Shown here in pieces: positions 43,058-54,017 of a stretch of DNA of 64,000 bases. Each line of letters opens with the position of its first letter. Position 1 is the first letter of the stretch. This stretch comes from Orobanche coerulescens (Eukaryota; Streptophyta; Magnoliopsida; Lamiales; Orobanchaceae). The stretch covers positions 151,018,096 through 151,082,095 of the forward strand of contig CM065802.1 of assembly GCA_033398695.1 (NCBI GenBank), written 5' to 3'. A model generated the notes under the pieces. That model was not told the DNA's origin, ran no database searches, and saw only the letters and a program-made list of their open reading frames with translations. The translations under genes and the position numbers were made by a program.

Positions 43058-43754
43058 AAAACAAGTAGGGAGAAGCAATATCCACTGTCAGGAAGACTCG
43101 ACGAGATACACAAAAACCAAAAACTCGCGCCCAACGGCGAAACGCTGCAAGAAACGCCAAAAGACATACGGCGTGAAAACACGCTCCACGACGACCAACA
43201 CAATGCCACCGACTAAGATTCAAAACAATAACGAGAAATTAACGTCACATCACATGCACACATTTAATCAAAGAAACGCACGCGACAACAAGCCGCACCC
43301 GACTAAAACGGCTATGCGAAAGAAACAAATAGAATAACACGATAGAAATCACTCCGATACTCATCAACAAGAAAATATCCGACGTCAAAATACAAATAAT
43401 TTCAAGATAACAGAAAATGAGAATACCGGATATTACATTCTATCACACCAAAAATAAGTTTCGCCCCGAAACTTAAACTAAGGTTATCACAGTGATACGA
43501 AACAAAATATAACGACACATAATAAAATACCATGCTCATGACCTCGTGGTCCACTGACACGCCTCCGCAGGTTCAACAACTAAACGGGAACTTACACAAA
43601 TCAAAATATCATTCAACAAGTTCCAAATGTAAAAGCGTCACAGAAACATCTCTACAGGCGAAACAATCCGTGTAGCGAGTACCAAAAACACCATCACTAG
43701 ACATTACTGGGCCCTCCGGAAGTAGGAATAGAATCCCGGTCCCTTATCATCTCA
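43058..43754 (-). other. D internal 3' region with relic LTR start
   Basis: Mostly non-coding. The D gag frame ends in a TAG at 43699-43697 after crossing the C insertion point. A second hairpin (AAGTTTCGCCCCGAAACTT, 43456-43474) and an LTR-like start TGTAATATCCGG (minus strand from 43437) lie about 415 bases inside the true LTR, suggesting the start of an older LTR. The right copy at 62731-63428 shows the same layout. Confidence 0.7.
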
Positions 43755-43759
43755 GCAAC

Positions 43760-46086
43760 TGTAATACCCGGTTGTAATTCAGTCACTATCATTCAGTAAT
43801 TTCACTCGGTGATTGTCACTCAGTGGATTTTCACTCATTTATAATCATTCATCAATCATATTCATTCACCGTGTTCACCATTCGGAAAAACTTCGAGTTG
43901 TGTATCGTTATTGTTCATTGTTTCAACTTTCCTCATATGAGTTCGACTTTGTTAGATCACCATTAATTTTTGGTAACTCCAAAAATTCTAAATCTTTGCA
44001 ATATTATAGAGCATCGAGTTAGCTTTCCAATGGTTCAAACGGTGAGTCAATCGGAGTCCGGACGAGAGTTATGGTCGTTTAGCTCAACCGCTCACTTTTC
44101 GCTTGTTGGCGATCACCGCCGAACGAACTTCGGCCGTGTCGTCCGACACGCGGCCGTGCCGTGCTCGTCGGATAATGCGCGATGTTCGCCTCGGGACCCG
44201 GCCGTGTCGCAGCGCGGCCGAGTCGCACCCTTCCGGATAGGCGAACCGTGCACTGAGGCCCGACCGTGTGCCGGGACACGGTCGGAGTCATTGCGGCGCC
44301 GCGGGACGGGTCCTTGTCGGTAGGCCCCTTCGCGCCCGACCGTGTCATGCGGGACACGGTCGAGTCCTGCCGGCCGGATGCGCGCCGCGACCGTGTCGGC
44401 GGGCACGGTCGAAATCTGCCGAGTCAACCCCTATAAATTCATTTTTTGAGCATTTTGAGCTCATTTCTCCCATTTTTTCCATCTTCTTCACCGCAACCGA
44501 GAGAGAATAACTTGAGGGAGAGATTTCTTCATCAATTATCATTTGAGTGTGTATTTTCATCACCTTCAATCATTTGGGAAGCTTGGATAGTCGTTTTTAC
44601 ACGTTTTCATCGGATCGAATTGGTTGGATCTTCAAGAGGTAATTCCTTCAACACTTTGGACTTCGATTTTGTGTTGAGATATGATGTTTTGGACGTTATA
44701 ATCATGTTATATGAAGGTATATGTATATGATTATGAGTTTGTATAAGGATTCATTGGATTATTGAGGGATTATTCAAGAACACCTTGAATATCGAGTTGG
44801 AATTGGGGATTTTCGACTAATTGTTGTTATAATCACATTTTTGGATATTCATAACGGATTATTGATCGTATTGGAGATGTTTTGTTGGTTTGAAACACTT
44901 CTTGGGAATTTTGATATTGGTATATTGAGGTTTGATTGTAAACAATCGGAGTTTGGACGCAACGTGTTTGTTTTAATGCCTCAATGGACTTAGTTTTATC
45001 GTATCGACGTTTGGAATTCGTTATATTCGTGTTTAATTCGTGTATTGATCGGATTGTTGGTAATTGTATTGAATTAAGGTTGTTCGTGCGACCGACACTT
45101 CATTTAGGACATTTGTTCGTGGAAGGACTTTCTTCTTCGGTATTTTGTAAGTTAATTCTTACTCGGTTAAAAGGATACTCATTCCTTTTGTTGTTGATTG
45201 CTCATAATCATAAATCATTCATCATAATATTATTCATTTTGAGACTTGTAATTGTCGAATAATCATTTCATTCACGAGGAACAGCGGTTCCAAATCATTT
45301 CAACGGGTTATCAATCACGTCACTATTACTTTCATATCGGTGAGTCATCTTGGCCTAGTCTAATTATTATTCATTGGTTTTCATCATGGTCATTCTCGTT
45401 CATGTGACCTTAGGGTTCATATTGCGTGGCGGGTGTGGGTGTGTGGAATTTTTAGTCGGGCACACGATGGTCATGTATTGGGTTCACCGATACATCGGAC
45501 CGTGCACACGGTAACGCTTACCTCCGTGAGACTAATTAGGTACAAGGACGGGTGTGTCCGGTCATTCGTCTTGTACACTTGCACGAGAACATTACGGGCG
45601 TACTATGATACTCCTCTTCAAATAAATTCATAATTAAGAATATTTCATAACTTGATTAATTCATGATTGTGTAATTTCAACTCTTGAGGATTGTTGTTCT
45701 TTGTAATCGACCCGTTTGGGGATTTTGTTTTTCAGGTCATGGCAAGGCAAACGCGGGAATAGCATGTTGATGTCGAGGAGTCCTAGTGATACTAGTAGGG
45801 GCCCCCGATCTTTCGATTATTCATGTTATTGTCCTTTATTTTCCTTGAGACTTTCATTTGAATACTCCGTTTCATTCAGTGTTGTGTATTTTATCTTCAT
45901 ATAAAATACACTAGTATTCGGTATTATCCTGGTGTGTTGTAACTAAACTCCTCATCGGAGTAATTATTGTTGTAATGTAGTTCGGTACTACATTTATCTT
46001 GTGTAATTCATTCATTTTCATTTGCCTGGTGGGTCCCAGTTGGGGATCTACGACACTGTAATATCCGCCTAGTTTGGGGTGTTACA
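43760..46086 (+). repeat. 5' LTR of element C
   Basis: Starts TGTAATACCCGG, ends TTTGGGGTGTTACA; 2327 bp. Nearly identical to 50712-53049 in its AT-rich parts. The palindrome region 44124-44420 differs by many small indels. No supported gene. Confidence 0.95.
44124..44437 (+). promoter_or_regulatory. CCGTGTC-n-GACACGG palindrome array and TATA box, C 5' LTR
   Basis: Five to six imperfect palindromes of the solo-LTR type, the clearest at about 44263-44284 and 44338-44363, end shortly before CTATAAATT (44430-44438). Equivalent array in the 3' LTR at about 51085-51390. Confidence 0.65.
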
Positions 46087-46090
46087 GAGT

Positions 46091-46641
46091 TGGTATCGGA
46101 GCGTGGTTTTGAATACTACCCTCCAAGTCATGTCTTATTTGAAATCATCGTCATCAGACTAGTATCATTGGACTTTCGCGTCACGTGTGACCTGTGCAAA
46201 TGCCGAGCCAATCAGACCGGAAGAACTGTAAGGTTTCTAACGCCATGGTATAATTTCTGGCAATAGTCATTCATTCATCATTCATCAATTAACAATCCTC
46301 AAACATCATCATTCATTGTGATTAGGACGATCATGTTAACTCATTAATCACTTAATTCATTTCATTACGCAGTTAATAATCAGGACGATCACGTTAACTC
46401 ATTAATTACTCAATTCATTTCATTACTCAGTTGTCAATCTGGAAGATCATATTATCAATCTTGTTAAGTTATTCAAGATAGTCATTTTAAGAATTTCATC
46501 AGATAATCATGTAACTTCAGTAAATCATTCATATAATCACTAAGTTAGAGCATGTATACTCATTCTCATCATCTCATGACATAATCATAACGTGTTAATC
46601 ATGCGGGAAATATAATCATTATGCGACCTTTCTACTTCAGT
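46091..46641 (+). other. tRNA-iMet primer site and leader of C
   Basis: TGGTATCGGAGC (46091-46102), one base from the plant initiator-Met primer site, lies four bases after the LTR. The leader contains GTCACGTGTGACCTGTGCAA, shared with B, and many ATTCATT/TCATTAATCA motifs. No gene seen. Confidence 0.9.
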
Positions 46642-47650
46642 ATGGAGAGAACTGTCAGGAGATGCACGGGGAGAGGCGCGGTGCGGGCGAAACCCGAGAA
46701 ATAATCACTCATTGCCGAGAAATCGTGCCGTGACTCGGCTCGATCGTAAGATGTTCGGGTTGATCCACTCACTTTTATGCGAGGCCATGATGACCCATGT
46801 GCGGTTGCTCAATCATCATTGCACCACTGACCGGATTAATCGAGAGAACCCTCCCGTATGAGCCACCGCTAAGGAAAGTCTTGAACAACAACCTTCATTT
46901 GTCGCCAAGAAATCAACGGCGTAATCAATCCGAAGGCGGTCAATCAACCTTCAAGAAGCCTCGTGTGAGTCCTATCATTTCGAGCGACCTCCTACGGTGC
47001 ATAGTTGCGCGGATCTCGATCTCGGCGGCCGATTGGCCGTCACTGTTTCAACTGAAGAAACGATCTTTTCAGCACCAAATGTCCGAAGCGGACTGTCACG
47101 TGCCATAACTGTGGAATTGCTGGGCATAGGGCCCGTTTTTGCCGAAGGGACTCCAAGTCGGCTCCGGCGGCATCTCAGGCCCCGAAGCAACCAGCGTTTC
47201 AGAATCAGACTGCTTTGTCATTGTCGTTTAAGATAATGGAAGCAAATAGAGTTGGAGCTCGTATTTATCAGACGGAGCGTCGGTTCGGGACCGGCAAGTC
47301 CTGCATTCATATGATGAGGAGGATCGACGATCCGGTGGCCCGAATGATTTCAGGTATACTCGTAATTTTATTTCAACTTGTGTGTACCTTTTGATTCTGG
47401 TACACCGCATTCATTCATTTTCGAATCATGCTTGAATAGACTTATTTCGGGGTAGTCCTATTGCTTGTGGACCTCATACCATCGGTCTACCTGACGATGG
47501 AAGAATTTTTGGAATCATACCGAATTAAGCTTAATGACCGCGATTGGTTGATAGATCTAATCGTGGTGAACCTATCTTAGGACGATGTAATTTTCGATAT
47601 TAGTTGGTTTAACCGTCTTGATACTATCCTCAGTGTTTGTTAGCGTTTGG
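46642..47650 (+). pseudogene. gag-pol: Element C gag and protease remnants
   Basis: Gag starts at the ATG at 46642 (MERTVRR). Most of the gag core present in element B is missing: the text jumps to LLNHHCTT near 46805. One zinc knuckle is readable (CHNCGIAGHRARFC, near 47100) and the first is disrupted (FSTKCPKR remains). Protease is decayed: RRIDDPVARMISGIL near 47325, an active-site region broken by a stop near 47390, and LNDRDWLIDLIVVNL near 47530. Confidence 0.85.
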
Positions 47651-47749
47651 TCGCTATCTTTCCGTCGTTAGTTGTCGAATGTGTGCTTCAGGGAAGTAAT
47701 CCCCGTTGTTCCAGTAGAATTTCTATTATGGCGGAAGCAGAGAAATTCC

Positions 47750-48085
47750 GCAATCGAGTCATTCAATCATTCATTGTATCATTTCCATCGATTGGCTTTT
47801 CTAAGACAATCGAGTCATTCAATCATTCATTGTATCATTTTCATCGATTGGCCTTTCTAAGGCAATCGAGTTATTCAATCATTCATTGTATTATTTTCAT
47901 CGATTGTCCTTTCAAAGGCAATCGAGTTATTCAAACATTCCTTGTATCATCTTCATCGATTGGCCTTTCTAAGGCAATCGAGTTGTTCAATCATTATTGG
48001 TATCTCTTTTTATCGATTGACCATTCTAGGGCAATCGAAATGTTCAATCATTCGTGGTATCATTGTCATCGATTGACGATGTATT
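47750..48085 (+). repeat. Six-copy 56-bp minisatellite in element C pol
   Basis: Units start at 47750, 47806, 47862, 47918, 47974 and 48031, each with GCAATCGAGT, TTCAATCATTCATTGTATCA and TCATCGATTGGCC. The array lies between the protease remnant and the DDVFPDEL spacer of pol. The unit length is not a multiple of three, yet one frame stays open through all six units (47647-48117). Confidence 0.95.
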
Positions 48086-49130
48086 TCCAGACGAGTTATC
48101 TGGTTGCCTTCACATAGAGTAAGGGAATTCAAGAGTGAGTTGGAGCCGGTACGTCCCCTTTATCGAAGGCACTGTATCGGATGGCCCCGACTGTAATGCA
48201 GGAGTTGAAGATTCAACTTGAGGAATAGTTCGAGGAAGGTCATCTTCGACCGATTGCGTCCCCGTGAGGAGCACCAGTGTGATCTGTCAAGGAGAAGGAT
48301 GGCTCGTCTCATGTGTGTATTAATTACCAGGAGTTGAACAGGGTGATGATCAAGAGTAGTATCCTTTACCTCGTATTGATGATCTTTTAGATCAACTTCA
48401 GGGAGCTTCAGTATTTTCCAGGATCGACTTAAGATCTGGATATCACCAGTTGCGGATTCGAGAGTCGGATATCGCGAGGACAGCGTTTCATACACGCTAT
48501 GGTCATTATGAGTTCGTAGTTATGCCGTTCGGGCTAACTTTTACACCTGTGGTATTCATGGGGTTAATGAATCGGGTTTTCATCGACTTTTTGGATCAGT
48601 TTGTTGTTGTCTTCATCGACGACATTTTGATTTATTCTCGTAGCCGAGAGGAACACGAGGTTCATCTTCATCAGGTTCTCGACGTGTTGAGACGAGAACA
48701 ACTATATGGAAAGTTTTCCAAATGTGAGTTCTGGAGGTCCGAAGTGACTTTCTCGGGCATGTAATTTCATCTGACAGAGTTCGTGTCGACCCTCAGGAGA
48801 CGGAGACTATCCGAGATTAGCAACCTCCGAAAGATATTAATTAAATCCGATGTTTCCTCGGATTAGCTGGTTAATTATCCAACCCACGACCTGGAACTAG
48901 CAGCCGTGGTGTTCGCTTTGAAAATTTGGCGTCGTTACCTTTATGGCGTCACCTTTCAGTTATTCACCAATCACAAGAGTTGAAGGATATATTTACTCAC
49001 AAGGAGTTAAATATGCGACAGAGGCGGTGGTTGGAACTAATCAAAGATTTTGATATCGAGATCCTTTACCACCGGACAAGGCGAACGTTGTCGCCGACGC
49101 TTTGAGTCGTAAGTCCGTTCAAGAGCAAAT
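48086..49130 (+). pseudogene. pol: Element C reverse transcriptase and RNase H
   Basis: The PR-RT spacer (FPDELSG) is followed by a damaged RT N terminus and a good block at about 48380-48764: [34 protein letters not shown] and the catalytic [12 protein letters not shown] one-base change ends it at VTFSGM. Near 48850 the text jumps from FLGLAG-like sequence to [15 protein letters not shown] of RNase H, so part of the RT connection and the RNase H start is deleted. TDHKS reads TNHKS, a lost RNase H Asp. Confidence 0.88.
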
Positions 49131-49373
49131 GCTTGCTCGTTTAACATTCAGAAGGAGCTTCAGCAGGAATTCCTTAGACCCGAGATCGAAGTCTGGCTTC
49201 AGCGAATTCAGGGACAGCTTTGTATGTTAGAGATTTCATCGTCACTTGAGGAGGTAATCACAGAGAATCAGAGTTCATACCCTTCATTGTTGCACATACG
49301 TGAAGATGTGGCTCAGGGGAAAGCCCCTGGATTCGTGATCCACGAGGGTGGACTTTTGAGATTTTAGAATCGG

Positions 49374-50677
49374 ATGTGTGTACCGGCGAATGATGAGTTG
49401 AAAAACTCGATTTTGAGAGAAGCTCATGCTACCCCTTATTCTGTTCATCCGGGGTCCAGCAAGATGTACAAGGACTTGAAACAAAATTACTGGTGGAGTA
49501 ATATGAAGCGAGAAGTCGCGGAATTTGTTTCGAGATGCTTAACTTGCCAACAAGTCAAGATTGAACATCAGCGACCGGCGGGTATGCTGAAACCTCTCCC
49601 TATTCCAGAGTGGAAGTGGGAAGACATTTCTATGGATTTCATCACGAGTTTGCCGACGAGTCGTCGTGGCATGAATACGATCTGGGTGATTGTGGACCGC
49701 TTAACTAAATCAGCTCATTTCCTTGAGATCAAGGATTTGTGGAGTCCCAAGAGACTGGCCCAGTTGTTCATCAAGGAGATAGTGAGACTGCACGGTACTC
49801 CTAAGAGTATCGTTTCCGATCGTGACGGACGATTAGTATCCCATTTTTGGAAATCAGTTCATCGTGCTATGGGAACTCAGCTCAATCTCAGTACCGCCTT
49901 TCATCCTCAGTCCGACGGACAATCAGAGAGGACTATTCAGACATTAGAGGACATGTTGAGAGCTTGCGTCCTCGATTGGAAGGACGATTGGGAAGCCCAA
50001 CTACCGTTGATCGAGTTCACCTATAAGAATAGTTGGCATGCCTCCATTAAGATGGCACCTTAAGAGGCCTTGTACGGTCGTCGTTGTCGCTCTCCTTTGT
50101 GTTGAGATGACTTGTCAGAATCAATCGGCACCGAGTCCGATATGCTTATAGCCGCCCGAGAGAAGGTAGCTATGATCAAGAGTCGTATGTTGACAGCTCA
50201 GAGTCGACAGAAATCGTATGCGGACAATCGTCGTCGACCACTAGAGTTCGAGACGGGTGACCATGTTTTGGTCAAGGTATCCCCGAGTCGAAGTATTTTT
50301 TTCGTTTCGGAAAACGGGGGAAGTTGAGCCCAAGATTCATTGGACCGTTTGAAATTTTGGATCGAGTAGGCGAGTTAGCTTATCGATTGGCTTTACCTCC
50401 GGCTTTGAGCAGGATTCATAATGTGTTTCACGTCTCTCAGTTGCAGAAGTATGTTGCCGACCCGAGTCACATACTTCAGTTCGACGAAATCGAGATCGCG
50501 GATGATCATTCGTACGAGGAGCGTCCTGTACAAGTGTTAGAGCGGCGAATCAAACAGTTGAAGAATAAGTCGATTCCTTTGGTCAAGATTCAGTGGTCTA
50601 GACACGGAGTCGAAGAGGCTACTTGGGAAACTGAGGATAGTATGCGGGAGAGTTATCCCGAGTTGTTTGACCCTTAG
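49374..50677 (+). pseudogene. pol: Element C integrase and chromodomain
   Basis: The best preserved part of C: an open frame at 49374-50063 with the HHCC zinc domain ([23 protein letters not shown]) and the DDE core (ISMDFI, IVSDRDGR, HPQSDGQSERTIQ). A TAA at 50061-50063 replaces the Tyr codon of MAPYEAL. The C-terminal domain continues to about 50327 with a frameshift. The chromodomain frame 50324-50677 ([28 protein letters not shown]) reaches the natural stop at 50675-50677. Confidence 0.93.
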
Positions 50678-50711
50678 TTTCGGGGACGAAACTCATTTAA
50701 GGGGGGGTGTA
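50676..50711 (+). other. Pre-PPT hairpin and PPT of C
   Basis: AGTTTCGGGGACGAAACT (50676-50693) is followed by TTTAAGGGGGGGTGTA and the LTR start at 50712. Confidence 0.85.
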
Positions 50712-53049
50712 TGTAATACCCGGTTGTAATTCAGTCACTATCATTCAGTAATTTCATTCGGTGATTGTCACTCAGTGGATTTTCACTCATTTATAATAAT
50801 TCATCAATCATATTCATTCACCGTGTTCACCATTCGGAAAAACTTCGAGTTGTGTATCGTTATTGTTCATTGTTTCAACTTTCCTCATATGAGTTCGACT
50901 TTGTTAGATCACCATTAATTTTTGGTAACTCCAAAAATTCTAAATCTTTGCAATATTATAGAGCATCGAGTTAGCTTTCCAATGGTTCAAACGGTGAGTC
51001 AATCGGAGTCCGGGCGAGAGAGTTATGGTCGTTTTAGCTCAACCGCTCACTTTTCACTTGTTGGCCGATCACTGCCGAACGAACTCGGCCGTGTCGTCCG
51101 ACACGGCCTGCCGTGCATTTCGTCCGGATAATGCCGCGGTGTTCGCCTCAGACCCGACCGTGTCGCCCGCACGGCCGAGTCGCACTTTCCGGATAGGCCG
51201 TAACTGCTCGGAGAGGCCCGACCGTGTGCAGACACGGCCGAGTCATTGCCGAGCGCCGCGGACGGGTCATTGTCGGTAGGCCTTTCGCGCCGCGACCGTG
51301 TCATGCAGACACGGCCGAGTCCCTTCCGCCGATGCGCGCGCCGCGACCGTGTCGCGGGCACGGCCGAGTCCGCCGCGAGTCAACCCCTATAAATTCATTT
51401 TTGAGCATTTTGAGCTCATTTCTCCCATTTTTTCCATCTTCTTCACCGCAACCGAGAGAGAATAACTTGAGGGAGAGATTTCTTCATCAATTATCATTTG
51501 AGTGTGTATTTTTCATCACCTTCAATCATTTGGGAAGCTTGGATAGTCGTTTTTACACGTTTTCATCGGATCGAATTGGTTGGATCTTCAAGAGGTAATT
51601 CCTTCAACACTTTGGACTTCGATTTTGTGTTGAGATATGATGTTTTGGACGTTATAATCATGTTATATGAAGGGATATGTATATGATTATGAGTTTGTAT
51701 AAGGATTCATTGGATTATTGAGGGATTATTCAAGAACACCTTGAATATCGAGTTGGAATTGGGGATTTTCGACTAATTGTTGTTATAATCACATTTTTGG
51801 ATATTCATAACGGATTATTGATCGTATTGGAGATGTTTTGTTGGTTTGAAACAATTCTTGGGAATTTTGATATTGGTATATTGAGGTTTGATTGTAAACT
51901 ATCGGAGTTTGGACGCAACGTGTTTGTTTTAATGCCTCAATGGACTTAGTTTTATCGTATCGACGTTTGGAATTCGTTATATTCGTGTTTAATTCGTGTA
52001 TTGATCGGATTGTTGGTAATTGTATTGAATTAAGGTTGTTCGTGCGACCGACACTTCATTTAGGACATTTGTTCGTGGAAGGACTTTCTTCTTCGGTATT
52101 TTGTAAGTTAATTCTTACTCGGTTAAAAGGATACTCATTCCTTTTGTTGTTGATTGCTCATAATCATAAATCATTCATCATAATATTATTCATTTTGAGA
52201 CTTGTAATTGTCGAATAATCATTTCATTCACGAGGAACGACGGTTCCAAATCATTTCACTGGGTTATCAATCACGTCACTATTACTTTCATATCGGTGAG
52301 TCATCTTGGCCTAGTCTAATTATTATTCATTGGTTTTCATCATGGTCATTCTCGTTCATGTGACCTTCCGGGTTCATATTGCGTGGCCGGGTGTGGCTGT
52401 GTGGAATTTTTAGTCGGGCACACGATGGTCATGTATTGGGTTCACCGATACATCGGACCGTGCACACGGTAACGCTTACCTCCGTGAGACTAATTAGGTA
52501 CAAGGACGGGTGTGTCCGGTCATTCGTCTTGTACACTTGCACAGAACATTACGGGCGTACTATGATACTCCTCTTCAGCGAAATTCATAATTAAGAATAT
52601 TTCATAACTTCAGTTAATTCATGATTGTGTAATTTCAACTCTTGAGGATTGTTGTTCTTTGTAACTAACCCCGTTTGGGGATTTTGTTTTTCAGGTCATG
52701 GCAAGGCAAACGCACGGGAATAGCATGTTGATGTCGAGGAGTCCTAGTGATACTAGTAGGGGGCCCCGATCTTTCAGTTATTCATGTTATTGTCCTTTAT
52801 TTTCCGCTGCAGACTTTCATTTGAATACTCCGTTTCATTCAGTGTTGTGTATTTTATCTTCATATAAAATACACTAGTATTCGGTATTATCCTGGTGTGT
52901 TGTAACTAAACTCCTCATCGGAGTAATTATTGTTGTAATGTAGTTCGGTACTACATTTATCTTGTGTAATTCATTCATTTTCATTTGCCTGGTGGGTCCC
53001 AGTTGGGGATCTACGGCACTGTAATATCCGCCTAGTTTGGGGTGTTACA
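50712..53049 (+). repeat. 3' LTR of element C
   Basis: 2338 bp, starting TGTAATACCCGG and ending TTTGGGGTGTTACA, followed by GCAAC. Contains the same palindrome array (about 51085-51390) and TATA box (about 51390) as the 5' LTR. Confidence 0.95.
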
Positions 53050-53054
53050 GCAAC

Positions 53055-54017
53055 AATCTCGCAGTACTGAACTCGATGCCCCTCGTGTCCACAATTATAA
53101 CAAGTCACTGGCGGTTTCTTACAATGCGCGCGTTCATGGCCTAGAACGTTACAATTGAAACACCTAGGAGCATTACCAGAACTCAAAGACACCGACTTGG
53201 GTCTTTTGGGTTCTCTAACTGACCGAGAAGGTCCCATACTCGGCTGATACGAGGGTTGAGGTGTGGGAATCCCAATTCCCTTACTTCCCGATGCATCATC
53301 AGAAATCTTCTGCTTTTTCGCTACCGATACGGACTCGGTAGACATTATAGCCATCTCAAACGCCAAGGCTCGATCCTGATAGTCATTCAAGGTTGTACAC
53401 ATAAAATGAGCCATACACTGCCGAATCTGAGGTTTCATACGCATATCGAAATAACGAACCTTATCTCGCCTCACTTTTCACCCGATCCCGAACATAACAC
53501 AAATTGCCGATTATAATCGACTATCGCCGATATCGACACGTCTCGGGCGTATCCGAGAAAAACTCGACAATCCTACGCTCTTTAACAGCGACGGACAATA
53601 CTCGGCCTCCATGGCGCTTTGAATTCGGTCAAGTAGCAAGACGATCACTAGGCGCTACGGCCTCCCACCGGTCTGCAGATTCCTGTCGAGTAGGTATTGA
53701 GCAATAGGCACTCTTCTCTCATCGGGGCAAGCTACAAGATCAAATGTTCATCCAACCGGAAGAGCCAATTCTCCCACCCTAACGAATCCGAAGAACCTAC
53801 AAAACGGGCAGTGCATTCTCATCACATCTCGTAACCACTTACCGGCTCCGTTATCTTCATCCGAATCCCGTCTCGGTGTACGGCCGATTAATAAGCGCCA
53901 CCCTGGCCACCACCGACGAAGGATGGTGGCGGCGCCAATATCATCATTACCTCTAGATGATTGCTGCCGATCACGACCACGACTACGACCACGCCCTCGC
54001 CACGCCCCTCTCGGCAT
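53055..54017 (-). pseudogene. gag: Element D gag, split by C
   Basis: Minus-strand gag starting at the ATG at 54017 (MPRGAWRGRGRSRG, an Arg/Gly-rich N terminus as in B). The middle contains gag-like segments (LACPDERRVPIAQYLL near 53720) in shifted frames. The last 140 codons are open (53474 downward) with two CCHC knuckles: CFNCNVLGHERAHC and CYNCGHEGHRVQYC. The frame crosses the C insertion point and ends with TAG at 43699-43697, about 20 codons after the last knuckle. Gag therefore stops on its own and no protease follows. Confidence 0.85.

Larger units (their letters stand above)
43760..53049 (+). mobile_element. Tekay-type chromovirus C, complete but decayed
   Basis: A 9290-bp element with LTRs at 43760-46086 and 50712-53049 and identical 5-bp target duplications GCAAC (43755-43759 and 53050-53054). 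It inserted into the gag end of element D. The empty site is visible in the right D copy at about 63423-63432. Order: LTR, tRNA-iMet primer site, gag remnant, protease remnant, minisatellite, RT, RNase H, integrase, chromodomain, hairpin, PPT, LTR. The gag core is largely deleted and about 0.3 kb is missing between RT and RNase H. Confidence 0.96.

Noticed and set aside
47647..48117. 156-codon ORF at 47647-48117 as a new protein
   Set aside because: It is the translation of a 56-bp minisatellite in decayed pol; kept only as an observation on openness.
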